From: Flectobacillus longus
Lineage (GTDB): Bacteria > Bacteroidota > Bacteroidia > Cytophagales > Spirosomataceae
Assembly: GCF_030056705.1 (NCBI RefSeq)
Contig: NZ_JASHIC010000035.1
Span: forward strand, 18,015 to 82,014
Reading direction: 5' to 3'
DNA: 64,000 nt
The notes under the pieces are model-generated. The model did no database searches. It was not told the origin of the DNA and was given only the letters and a program-made list of their open reading frames with translations. The position numbers were made by a program, and so were the translations under genes. Below, piece after piece: positions 17,278 to 25,494 of the stretch (position 1 is its first letter; each line of letters starts with the position of its first letter).

Positions 17278-18156
17278 CTAATCAGTCATAAAACTTTCAA
17301 GCGAATTTACCAATTGTTTTAGTTGATAAAAGTGCACTTTAGATTTTGACGATTGAATCATCTTAAGCATAGTATCAATATCCTTAAAAACTTTGTCGGT
17401 AGCAGTCGCATTTGAAGAATTAGACACAGGCGTTGGCTGAGCAACAAGCAAATCTAAGGCCTCTACACTTGAGATAGGTTGTTCGATAACCGTTTTACTC
17501 AATTGTTGAATTACTTTTTTAGGAATCTTTACTTCACCCGCAAGTACTTGCTTACGAAAATCAATATCTAGCTTTTCAAGACCACTGGCAAAATCCCCAT
17601 CTCTACGAATAGTTTTTTCATCAACCTTAAATTGCTGCGCAATTTTTTCGGAAGTTTTTAATTCCACTCCTTCAGCCAAAAAATTAGATTCTTTAATGGT
17701 CAATTTCTCAGCATTGTATCTCAAACCACGATAATAGGCCATCTGTGTTGGACTCAGATTTCGACGACCCATTTGTAGGTCAAGCATATAATTTCTAACA
17801 TCAAGAATTGTCTCAAAAAACATCAAAACAATATTGAATGGTAGATTATGTTTTTGACAAATCAAGTATCTATTATGACCATCTACCAATACAAACAGCT
17901 CGAGATCAGTCTCAGAATTAGGATTTACTTTTTGTTCAGTGGTTTGCCAAATCACTAAAGAGTCCTTACAGCCATTTGCTAAAATATTAGTTTCGAGCCC
18001 TTCAAATTCATCTTTTTGTAAAGGTTGAATCAAGTCTTTGAGTTCATCTAAAATCGTGATTCGTTGTTTAATATTCTCATTCGAAATCAAACCTGAAGTC
18101 ACTGTTTTGGTAACATTTGATTTCATTTGAGCTTTAAAATCTATCTTCTTAGCCAT
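17278..18156 (-). CDS. parB: ParB-family plasmid partition protein
   Basis: The 292-residue protein has a ParB/RepB N-terminal domain with LVDGHNRYLICQKHNLPFNI, the variant of the GERR-type CTPase/DNA-clamp motif, then NLSPTQMAYYRGLRY and a central helix-turn-helix region, SEKIAQQFKVDEKTIRRDGDF. The C terminus is probably the dimerisation part. It begins at the base immediately after the parA stop, so translation is likely coupled. With ParA it should segregate the replicon; candidate centromere palindromes lie just downstream. Confidence 0.88.
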   Translation of the reverse strand: MAKKIDFKAQMKSNVTKTVTSGLISNENIKQRITILDELKDLIQPLQKDEFEGLETNILANGCKDSLVIWQTTEQKVNPNSETDLELFVLVDGHNRYLICQKHNLPFNIVLMFFETILDVRNYMLDLQMGRRNLSPTQMAYYRGLRYNAEKLTIKESNFLAEGVELKTSEKIAQQFKVDEKTIRRDGDFASGLEKLDIDFRKQVLAGEVKIPKKVIQQLSKTVIEQPISSVEALDLLVAQPTPVSNSSNATATDKVFKDIDTMLKMIQSSKSKVHFYQLKQLVNSLESFMTD

Positions 18157-19125
18157 CTATTTCGAATTACGTTTTGAATTAATATTATTGAGGAGCTCCA
18201 GAGCCAACTCATCATAAGATTTGGCAGCAGCAGAATTTTTATCAAAGTCAAAAATTGGGGCTTTTAAAGCTTGAGCTTTTTTAATTTCGATTCCTTTCTT
18301 AATCTCAGTATCAAAAATATTGACACTTTGATAGTTCTCTCTTACGGCCTCTTTCATACTAGTGTGTACCGTATTTTTCTCAACAATCGTAAACAAAATA
18401 CCTTCAATATGTAGTGTTGGATTTGAAAAAATCTGAGTTTCGTAAATTACGCCAAAAAGCGAGTTAAGACCATTCACTGCATTCATTTCAGGTTGCATAG
18501 CCACTATGCACGAATTAGCGGCATTCAATGCGTTGAGTGTCAATACCGATAGGGAAGGGGGGCAGTCAATCAAAATAAAATCGTAAATATCCAGAAATGG
18601 AACTAGAGCTCTTTGCAAACGTTGTTGACTAGCTGGAGCCGACAGTAAGATTTGTTCGGCCTTTTGGAGTTCTAAGTCAGATGGTGCAATATGCAAATAC
18701 TCAGTAACTTCTTCGATATGCAATGGAATGGTATAATTCACCAAAGAATTAAATACTTGTCCATTTTCGGTAGTTACGTTAAATATCTGACTCAAGTTTC
18801 CTTGCGAGTCGAGGTCAATTAATAGTACTTTCAAGCCACGATTTGATAACGCTTCACCCAAATAGGCTGTTGTAGTTGTCTTTCCTACACCACCTTTGTT
18901 ATTGGCTATAGCAATAACAGTAGCTTTAAGGTTGAAAGCTTCGTTGTAACCATATTTCATTAAAACAGGTAACAATTTGCTACGTTGCTTGTCAGTAAGT
19001 TCGCGTTTGAGAGAGATAATTTGAGTAAGCGAACGAATCGCCATACCAGCTTCTTTTTCAATACCGGTTATGGTGAGGGCTGGATTTCTATTGAGAAAAC
19101 GAATTAGTAAGTCTGTAGTAAGCAT
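18157..19125 (-). CDS. parA: ParA-family partition ATPase with N-terminal HTH region
   Basis: The 322-residue protein has a deviant Walker A motif, IANNKGGVGKTTTTAYLG (K77, K82), Walker A' DLDSQGNLSQIF, and Walker B FILIDCPPSLSVLT. About 65 residues precede the ATPase domain (LTITGIEKEAGMAIRSLTQI), which look like a helix-turn-helix, so this is a type Ia-like ParA that may also repress its own operon. It is co-directional with rep and parB, 69 bp downstream of rep, forming a rep-parA-parB cassette typical of low-copy replicons. Confidence 0.93.
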   Translation of the reverse strand: MLTTDLLIRFLNRNPALTITGIEKEAGMAIRSLTQIISLKRELTDKQRSKLLPVLMKYGYNEAFNLKATVIAIANNKGGVGKTTTTAYLGEALSNRGLKVLLIDLDSQGNLSQIFNVTTENGQVFNSLVNYTIPLHIEEVTEYLHIAPSDLELQKAEQILLSAPASQQRLQRALVPFLDIYDFILIDCPPSLSVLTLNALNAANSCIVAMQPEMNAVNGLNSLFGVIYETQIFSNPTLHIEGILFTIVEKNTVHTSMKEAVRENYQSVNIFDTEIKKGIEIKKAQALKAPIFDFDKNSAAAKSYDELALELLNNINSKRNSK

Positions 19126-19194
19126 AAAAAAACATTTATTGCGTAAATATAATATTTGTAATCTATTTGAACAATAAATGTCTTTTTTTATATC

Positions 19195-20568
19195 TTATAA
19201 AACCAAACCAAATTCTTTTGCTTTTGGAAGATAGGGTTCTTTGATTTTTTGAAAATTAGAAGCAAAATGATTTTTACACCAAGTTACAACAAAACTTGTT
19301 ACCATAAACTGCTGATTTTGAATAGCTCCATAAAATTTCATTGGAATAGAGCTTTCGTCCGAAGCCAAAATATACTCCCATACCAATTCATCTGTAACAG
19401 TTTTAGGGCCATTTTCAATTTTACCTTTAAGTTCATTATAAATAGCAACTCCAACAGACGTATCAGACTTCAACAAATGGATAGCATATTCCAAGCAGTC
19501 ATCATAATAGGCTTTAAGCAAAGAATCTTTTTGGTAAGTAATCGACTTTTCTTGGACTTTAATATTCTCCGTAATAATCAACTGTTCTTGATGAGCTCTA
19601 ATCTTGAGTTCTTTGGTTTCTTGTTGTTTGACAATATCTTCGGCACTCACCATCTTTTGTAAATAACGAGCTGGATCTTGTACTTTTCCTTGTTTTATTT
19701 CTTTGAGTGTATATTCTACTCCTGCCAAAATTTGGGCATAAGGATATTTCTTAAACCAGGTATTCACAACTGCCTCTGTAACATAATCTTTCACGAGTGT
19801 GTGAATCTCTACAATTTGGAATTGCAAACTTTCATCCACTTTTGTCTTCTGGCGATTTTCGATAATAATAAAGCGTAAACGAATTACTTTTTTTCCTGAT
19901 TTAATTTCTTCAAAATCAAAATATAAATCCGAACTACTCTCTAATTCTGTTCTGGCTTGTTGCAATACTTTAAGTTTGAAATCAAAATAATTTTTGTATC
20001 TGGTCGAAAGCCCCAAACGATCTTTCAAATCTTCAACATCTAACTCAAATGAACCAAAGCGCTCGTATTGTTTACAGAATTCATAAAATCGAATGGCATA
20101 AATACTATCTAAAAAAAGTAGATTACGTATATCTAAAACCGTAAAGTTTTCTTTGATTTGTAAAAGGAAGGGTTTGAGCTTATTGGAAAACTCAAAAATA
20201 AATTTTGCCTCAACTTTGTCATAAACGATTGAGCTAAAGAAGTTTGCTTCTAATTTGATTTTATCATCTTCGTAATAAATATCTTTTTTACGAAGTTTGG
20301 TCAGTTCTTCTTGTAAGTATTTTAATAAGTTTTTGGTTTTCCCACCTACAAAGTTTTGAAATTCTTTCAAAGAAATCTGAACATCAGGCAAATCGTCATT
20401 ACTCTGATCGACAGATGCAATGACTTTCAGAAAAACTTTCATCTGTACTGCTGTAATGTCAAACTTAGCATTAATAATCGGATTGGTCTTGACTAATCTA
20501 TTAGGATCTCTCGAAATAACTTCAATGGCTTTTTCTCTATGCTCTTTACTCATGGATGATTTGGGCAA
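19195..20568 (-). CDS. rep: Replication initiator protein, RepB/Rep_3 family
   Basis: The 457-residue protein fits the Rep_3 (RepB/RepE/Pi) initiators: an N-terminal winged-helix region beginning NPIINAKFDITAVQMKVFLK and a second winged helix around FTVLDIRNLLFLDSIYAIRF, then YEFCKQYERFGSFELDVEDL and KDRLGLSTRYKNYFDFKLKV. The C-terminal 170 residues are an extension of unknown function. It should bind the phased iterons just upstream of its gene. Inverted repeats carrying the iteron half-site in its leader suggest autorepression by Rep dimers. Confidence 0.9.
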   Translation of the reverse strand: MPKSSMSKEHREKAIEVISRDPNRLVKTNPIINAKFDITAVQMKVFLKVIASVDQSNDDLPDVQISLKEFQNFVGGKTKNLLKYLQEELTKLRKKDIYYEDDKIKLEANFFSSIVYDKVEAKFIFEFSNKLKPFLLQIKENFTVLDIRNLLFLDSIYAIRFYEFCKQYERFGSFELDVEDLKDRLGLSTRYKNYFDFKLKVLQQARTELESSSDLYFDFEEIKSGKKVIRLRFIIIENRQKTKVDESLQFQIVEIHTLVKDYVTEAVVNTWFKKYPYAQILAGVEYTLKEIKQGKVQDPARYLQKMVSAEDIVKQQETKELKIRAHQEQLIITENIKVQEKSITYQKDSLLKAYYDDCLEYAIHLLKSDTSVGVAIYNELKGKIENGPKTVTDELVWEYILASDESSIPMKFYGAIQNQQFMVTSFVVTWCKNHFASNFQKIKEPYLPKAKEFGLVL

Positions 20569-20583
20569 TGATTTAGATGGTAG

Positions 20584-20680
20584 AACGACTAATTATTTCT
20601 TTAGTCGTTTTTACGAAATTAGTACCTTGAAGTCACAAAAAAAAGTAAAAACGACACAATTTATCCACAGTCGTTTTTAC
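20584..20680. promoter_or_regulatory. Rep autoregulation inverted repeats in the rep leader
   Basis: Two perfect inverted repeats share the iteron half-site GTCGTT. The first has arms AACGACTAA (20584-20592) and TTAGTCGTT (20601-20609), 16 bp upstream of the rep start. The second has 11-bp arms GTAAAAACGAC (20645-20655) and GTCGTTTTTAC (20670-20680) and encloses a DnaA box. Iteron plasmids classically place such inverted half-sites over the rep promoter for repression by Rep dimers. Confidence 0.65.
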
Positions 20681-21008
20681 AAAATGTGGATAAATCCCCA
20701 TAAAAGTCGTTATTGACCCATAAAAGTCGTTATTGTACCCCATAAAAGTCGTTTTATGACCCATAAAAGTCGTTTTATATCCCATAAAAGTCGTTTTATG
20801 ACCCATAAAAGTCGTTTTTATGGTACTTAAACCATTGAAAATCAATTAGTTGCGAAGCCTGAAAGAATAGAAAGAAAAGGAAAGAAATGAAAGAATTTGA
20901 CAAACAGCGTTGATTTTTTTTTAATTTTTTTAAAAGTTTAAAAATAAGGATTTTTTCATTCAGTGATTTAGAAAGAATTGTTTATTGCGGCACCCCATAA
21001 AAGTCGTT
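20661..21008. other. oriV: Iteron-type replication origin
   Basis: Two perfect DnaA boxes face each other: TTATCCACA at 20661-20669 and TGTGGATAA at 20685-20693. Six iterons with core CCCATAAAAGTCGTT start at 20697, 20717, 20739, 20760, 20781 and 20802, a period of 20-22 bp (two helical turns). A purine-rich stretch (about 20853-20900) and an AT-rich, likely unwinding, region (about 20909-20960) follow, then a seventh iteron at 20994-21008. Together with the adjacent rep gene this is a complete iteron origin. Confidence 0.88.
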
Positions 21009-21037
21009 TTTCTTTTTTCAGCGAAAAAAGAAAAACG
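21005..21037. terminator. Hairpin at the origin's outer edge
   Basis: Perfect 15-bp arms (CGTTTTTCTTTTTTC at 21005-21019, complement at 21023-21037) with a 3-base loop, starting inside the seventh iteron. It separates the origin from the GntR gene and may stop transcription from that side. From 21038 to 21139 only AT-rich sequence is seen. Confidence 0.5.
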
Positions 21038-21139
21038 AAAAAAAATCAAGTAAACTTTCAGAGGGAATTTTTTAACTTTAAAAAGCGCTCATATTTTGAT
21101 TTTAAGCGCTCAAAATACTCGACTTAGGTATTTTATCAT

Positions 21140-21850
21140 TTACTCAGCAAAAAGTCTCGCAAAATGATTTTCTAGGTGGTTTCTCATGCCATTACGGAAA
21201 AGTTCTGGCGAGCCATTCTCAAGAATGTCAACCAAGCCTTTATGAGAAACAAATTTCCTTTGTGGTAAATCTTTCTTCAGTAGACCACTATTGTGTACAT
21301 AATCAAAAATAGGGAGTAACATTTTCTGAAAACTCTTGAGTGTTTTGTTTCCAGTAATTTCATAGAGTTTTCCATGAAAATTAATTTCGTGTTCGATATT
21401 GAACAAATGAGATTCGCTAGAACTAGGTTCATTCTTGACAATTTCCTTCAACTCATCGATATCCTTTTGCGTAATTTTTTGAAAAATTAAATCTGCCATA
21501 CCAATTTCCAACACCAAACGCAATTCAAAAATTTCACGCAAAGTATCCTCATCGAGAATGTAAGGATTCATGCTTTTGCTCATGATACTTACAATGTCGG
21601 GGCTTGTAATCACCGAACCTTTTTTCTTTTTGGATTCAATAATACCCATAGTACGCAGTCGAGTAATCGCTTCACGGATTACTGTTCTACTCACGCCCAA
21701 AAGCTCAACTAATTCTACTTCTTTGGGAATTACATCACCAACTTTGAGTTTGCGGCTTTGGAGCAACTCCACCAAATTGGCCTCAACTTTATCTACCAAC
21801 GAACTATTATCTACTGTGATAAAGCTATCATTAAAATCTTCATTTGTCAT
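21140..21850 (-). CDS. GntR-family (FadR/FCD subfamily) regulator, probable sialic-acid repressor
   Basis: The 236-residue protein has an N-terminal winged helix-turn-helix (VGDVIPKEVELVELLGVSRT, then VIREAITRLRTMGIIESKKK) and a C-terminal all-helical FCD effector domain with metal-ligand-type residues (LREIFELRLVLEIGMADLIF, FHGKLYEITGNKTL, SHKGLVDILENG). It is divergent from the sialate SusC gene across 353 bp and its role parallels NanR of E. coli. GTnnnAC palindromes of the FadR-subfamily type lie at the susC promoter and beside its own start. The effector, sialic acid or ManNAc, is inferred from context. Confidence 0.85.
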   Translation of the reverse strand: MTNEDFNDSFITVDNSSLVDKVEANLVELLQSRKLKVGDVIPKEVELVELLGVSRTVIREAITRLRTMGIIESKKKKGSVITSPDIVSIMSKSMNPYILDEDTLREIFELRLVLEIGMADLIFQKITQKDIDELKEIVKNEPSSSESHLFNIEHEINFHGKLYEITGNKTLKSFQKMLLPIFDYVHNSGLLKKDLPQRKFVSHKGLVDILENGSPELFRNGMRNHLENHFARLFAE

Positions 21851-21851
21851 A

Positions 21852-21866
21852 TTATGTATTACTTAT
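21852..21866. promoter_or_regulatory. Candidate autoregulatory GntR site
   Basis: TTATGTATTACTTAT contains the FadR-subfamily core GTnnnAC and shares its left arm with the perfect site at 22169-22183. It ends 2 bp upstream of the regulator's start codon. The right arm is imperfect, so this is tentative. Confidence 0.35.
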
Positions 21867-22136
21867 TTTTATAAAAGTAGTATAATCTATCGAATTTGAA
21901 AAGCAAAAATCATGAAAATTCGAGCAAAAAGGCATTTAATCGCCATTTAATTATTTTGTCTAACATGAAGCTTATGTTTTCTATAAATCACTCATATATT
22001 ATAAATGATTATTCATAATTATGATTATAAGTATTACATGTTATTAGCATAAAAGCTTATAAATAAGTGCTACCATTTCAAATAAGTAAGTATTTACTAC
22101 TAAAATAAAATAATTTATAAAAATGTTACTAAAAAC

Positions 22137-22183
22137 TTGCATAAATGACTCGCTAGTCTATACCTTTGTTATGTCATACATAA
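22137..22183 (+). promoter_or_regulatory. Sialate locus promoter with GntR operator
   Basis: A Bacteroidota promoter is visible: -33 TTG at 22137-22139 and -7 TACCTTTG (TAnnTTTG) at 22161-22168, 21 bp apart. Directly downstream, TTATGTCATACATAA at 22169-22183 is a perfect palindrome with 6-bp arms and a 3-bp spacer, containing the GTnnnAC core of FadR-type GntR regulators. A repressor bound there would cover the transcription start. The susC ATG is at 22204. Confidence 0.6.
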
Positions 22184-22203
22184 TACATTAACTAAACTTT
22201 AAT

Positions 22204-25200
22204 ATGAAAAACATTTATCAGAAAGTGGGTTTACTCATGATTTGCATTTTGTGGACATTTGTTTCATGGGGGCAAAGCAAAAAAGTGAGCGGAAAAATTA
22301 CCGCTTTAGAAAATGGCGAAGCGCTGCCCGGTGTTTCGATTCTCTTGAAAGGGAAAACACAAGGAGCCAGTACCAACGAAAAAGGAGAGTTCTCTTTGAT
22401 GGCTACTGAAGGGGATATTTTGGTGATAAGCTATGTGGGATATATCAAGGAGGAAATCAAAATAGGAACTGCAACAAATTTGAGCATTCAGTTGCGTTCG
22501 GATGTTACTTCTTTGGGAGAAGTAGTGGTGGTAGGGTATGGAACACAATCGAGACGCAACATAACCAGCTCGATTGGAAAACTCGAAAAAGACATTCTTG
22601 CTAATGCCCCAAGAGCCAACCTTGGGACAGCCTTACAAGGGTCTTTGGCTGGTTTGCAAGTCATCAACCGTTCGGGTACACCTGGAGCGGCACCTACCAT
22701 TTTGCTTCGTGGGGGCGCCTCAATCAACAGCCCTGGAGCGCCGTTGGTTGTAGTTGATGGTGTTATTAGAGCACTCAATGATATTGCGCCAGACGATATT
22801 GAATCGATGGAGCTTTTGAAAGATGCTGCGTCAACAGCCATTTATGGTGCAAGAGCCAACAATGGGGTTATTTTGATTACTACCAAACAAGGAAAAGCAG
22901 GTGTTGCAAGAGTGAATTACAAATTTACCTTGGGTTATAACAAAAACCGAGAAGGATATAAGTACATGAATGCGCGTGATTATATCTATTACAATCGTTT
23001 GGGAAATTTGAACTCAGGTAGAACATTGGCGCAAGTCAATGCTACTCGTGGGTATGGCTTATTGACGGATGCTGCCAATTTAGGCTTATTTGATATTCGT
23101 GCCAATACGCCTGTCAATGCGGGTCTGTTGGCGCAAGGCTGGCAATCGCTAGACGACCCTTATGGCGGTTCAATTTTGTACAAAGATCATGGTGGCGAAA
23201 TTGAGAATCTGATTTTTAGAAATACCTATACGCAAGACCATTACCTGAGTGTAGAAGGGGGTAATGATAAAGGGAAATATTTTGCAAGTTTTGACTATTA
23301 CAACGAACAAGGTGTAATTGTTGGTTCTGATTACAAGCGTTATACAGGTAATCTGAACGGTTCTTATAAAGTAAGACCTAACTTGGAAATTTCGACGGGA
23401 GCAACGTTTTCGACTTCGTCTCAAATCGGAACGCTTGGTTCGGAAGCCAATACTTTGTACAGAAGTTTAGCAATTTGGCCAACGATGAATCCTTGGTTGG
23501 ATTCTTTGAAAACTCAGCCAAACCCCGGCAATGGCGTTACAGATGGAAACCCATTGTATTGGTTACAAAAAACAAAGCGTGAAAATGAGGTAAATCGTAT
23601 TACGGTCAATGCTTCGGCGAAGTATGATATTACCAAAGATTTATATTTGAAGGTTTCAGGCAATGCGTATTTGTTTGAGTCACTGAACAACTCATTTAGT
23701 TTAGCTACTCAAAACTATACAAACTTGTACACTAATCCAGTGTCGTATAGCAATACTACTAGAAATGCGTCATCATTGTTCTCTCGTTCGTTTCAGCAGC
23801 AATACAATGCGATTTTGAATTACCAGAAAAATCTGGGAGATAAACATCATTTGACTGCCATGATTGGTACGGAATATTTCAAACAAAAAACTTTTGAAAT
23901 GCAAGTTTTAGGTCAAAATGCACCAACCGATGACATTGAAACCGCCAATGCTTCGACCACATTTGCTGCTGGAAGTAATTATTCTTACAAAGACGAATAT
24001 CGAATTTTCTCACAATTTGGTCGCTTGAACTATGATTTCGATGAGCGCTATTTATTAAATTTTGTAGTAAGAAGAGATGGTATTTCAAGTTTGGCTTCGG
24101 ATAATCGATTTGGTATTTTTCCGGGAATGTCGGCAGGTTGGAATTTGCACAAAGAAGAGTTTTTCAAAAATAGTAGTTTGAGTGATTACGTGAGTTCAGT
24201 AAAACCAAGATTTAGTTACGGAGTAAACGGTAACGTAGCAGGTATTGGGAACTATGAAGTGCAAGGAGTTTATGGTTCGCAAGGAAATTATAATACCAAT
24301 TTGGGCTTTTTGAGCACAAGCATTATTAACACAGGCTTGCGATGGGAGAAAAGTACCACTTTGGACGTTGGTGTAGACGTTGGTTTACTCAAAAATCGTA
24401 TCAGCTTAATGGTGGATTATTATGACCGTCGTACCAGCGATTTGTTGACCAACTTGACCCTACCAAGTTACACAGGATACAGCTCCGTGCGTACCAATTT
24501 GGGTACATTCCAAAATACAGGTCTGGAACTGACTTTGAATGCAACAATTCTACAAAAACCAAACGGATTAGTTTGGAATGTTGGGGGTAATGTTTCATTT
24601 GTTGCAAACAAAATTTTACAACTTCCATTCAACGGCAATGAAAATAATCGCCAAGGAGGTCTACAAGTTTATGACCCTGCACAAGGAAAAGTCGTGTGGG
24701 TAGGAGGTTTGCAAGAAGGTCAGCCATTGGGAGCTATTTATGGCTACAAACAAGTGTCGATTTTCAAAAATGATGAAGAAGTAGCTCGCATTGCGGGTAA
24801 TAGAGTAGATAATGTTGCAGCAATTGGCGGCCCATCGACAACAATGACTAATAAAATTACCCCAGGAGATGTCAATTGGCTCGACGTAGATAACAACAAT
24901 ATCATCGACTCTCGCGACCAAGTGTATTTGGGAAATGTCAACCCTAATGTCATAGGAGGATTTACTTCAACCTTGTCTTACAAACGCTTTTCGCTCTTTA
25001 CCAGATTTGATTTTGCATTAGGACATACGATTTATAATGACCTTGTGGCTCGTACACTGGGTAACTATCAGGGAACTTTCAACTATCTCGAATTGCAGAA
25101 AAATGCTTGGTCACCAACCAATACCGATACTGATATTCCAAAAGTGTATTATGCAGACCAAGTAGGAGCACCAGCAGGAAAGAAAAACTATACGAGAGCC

Positions 25201-25476
25201 AATAACGCTGGAGCGGTTTTGAATGGCAACAACTCAAGATTTTATGAAAAAGGAGATTACTTAGCTTGTCGTGAAATTACCCTTTCTTATGATTTATCGA
25301 AAAGCACCATAGTGAATAAACTATTCTCTCAAGCTCGTATTTACGCCAACTTCAATAATCTTTTCTATATCACGAAGTTTAGCGGTCCTTCGCCAGAGCC
25401 AGCCTCAGGAGGAATCTATTCGGGTACGTATCCAACGCCAAGAACTGTTGTGATGGGAGTACAAGTGTCATTTTAA
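22204..25476 (+). CDS. SusC/RagA-family TonB-dependent transporter (sialoglycan uptake)
   Basis: The 1090-residue outer-membrane protein has a signal peptide (MKNIYQKVGLLMICILWTFV, cleaved before about residue 25). It continues with a carboxypeptidase-regulatory-like domain (VSGKITALENGEALPGVSIL, residues 28-100), a TonB-box-like LGEVVVVGYGTQSRR near residue 105, a plug domain (LLKDAASTAIYGARANNGVI) and a long beta-barrel ending in GVQVSF with the terminal phenylalanine. It lacks an N-terminal STN domain, so it should not signal to a sigma/anti-sigma pair. With SusD it should import sialylated oligosaccharides or sialic acid. Confidence 0.93.
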   Translation: MKNIYQKVGLLMICILWTFVSWGQSKKVSGKITALENGEALPGVSILLKGKTQGASTNEKGEFSLMATEGDILVISYVGYIKEEIKIGTATNLSIQLRSDVTSLGEVVVVGYGTQSRRNITSSIGKLEKDILANAPRANLGTALQGSLAGLQVINRSGTPGAAPTILLRGGASINSPGAPLVVVDGVIRALNDIAPDDIESMELLKDAASTAIYGARANNGVILITTKQGKAGVARVNYKFTLGYNKNREGYKYMNARDYIYYNRLGNLNSGRTLAQVNATRGYGLLTDAANLGLFDIRANTPVNAGLLAQGWQSLDDPYGGSILYKDHGGEIENLIFRNTYTQDHYLSVEGGNDKGKYFASFDYYNEQGVIVGSDYKRYTGNLNGSYKVRPNLEISTGATFSTSSQIGTLGSEANTLYRSLAIWPTMNPWLDSLKTQPNPGNGVTDGNPLYWLQKTKRENEVNRITVNASAKYDITKDLYLKVSGNAYLFESLNNSFSLATQNYTNLYTNPVSYSNTTRNASSLFSRSFQQQYNAILNYQKNLGDKHHLTAMIGTEYFKQKTFEMQVLGQNAPTDDIETANASTTFAAGSNYSYKDEYRIFSQFGRLNYDFDERYLLNFVVRRDGISSLASDNRFGIFPGMSAGWNLHKEEFFKNSSLSDYVSSVKPRFSYGVNGNVAGIGNYEVQGVYGSQGNYNTNLGFLSTSIINTGLRWEKSTTLDVGVDVGLLKNRISLMVDYYDRRTSDLLTNLTLPSYTGYSSVRTNLGTFQNTGLELTLNATILQKPNGLVWNVGGNVSFVANKILQLPFNGNENNRQGGLQVYDPAQGKVVWVGGLQEGQPLGAIYGYKQVSIFKNDEEVARIAGNRVDNVAAIGGPSTTMTNKITPGDVNWLDVDNNNIIDSRDQVYLGNVNPNVIGGFTSTLSYKRFSLFTRFDFALGHTIYNDLVARTLGNYQGTFNYLELQKNAWSPTNTDTDIPKVYYADQVGAPAGKKNYTRANNAGAVLNGNNSRFYEKGDYLACREITLSYDLSKSTIVNKLFSQARIYANFNNLFYITKFSGPSPEPASGGIYSGTYPTPRTVVMGVQVSF

Positions 25477-25494
25477 TATTAAAGAAACCGATTT

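Noticed and set aside
20697..20816. CRISPR-like direct repeats
   Set aside because: Repeat units are about 21 bp with 5-7 bp between cores and no unique spacers or cas genes; rep and DnaA boxes identify them as iterons.
20633..20845. Minus-strand open frame encoding repeated TTFMG(H/Y)K units
   Set aside because: It is the translation of the iteron array; the repeat period comes from DNA binding sites, not from protein structure.
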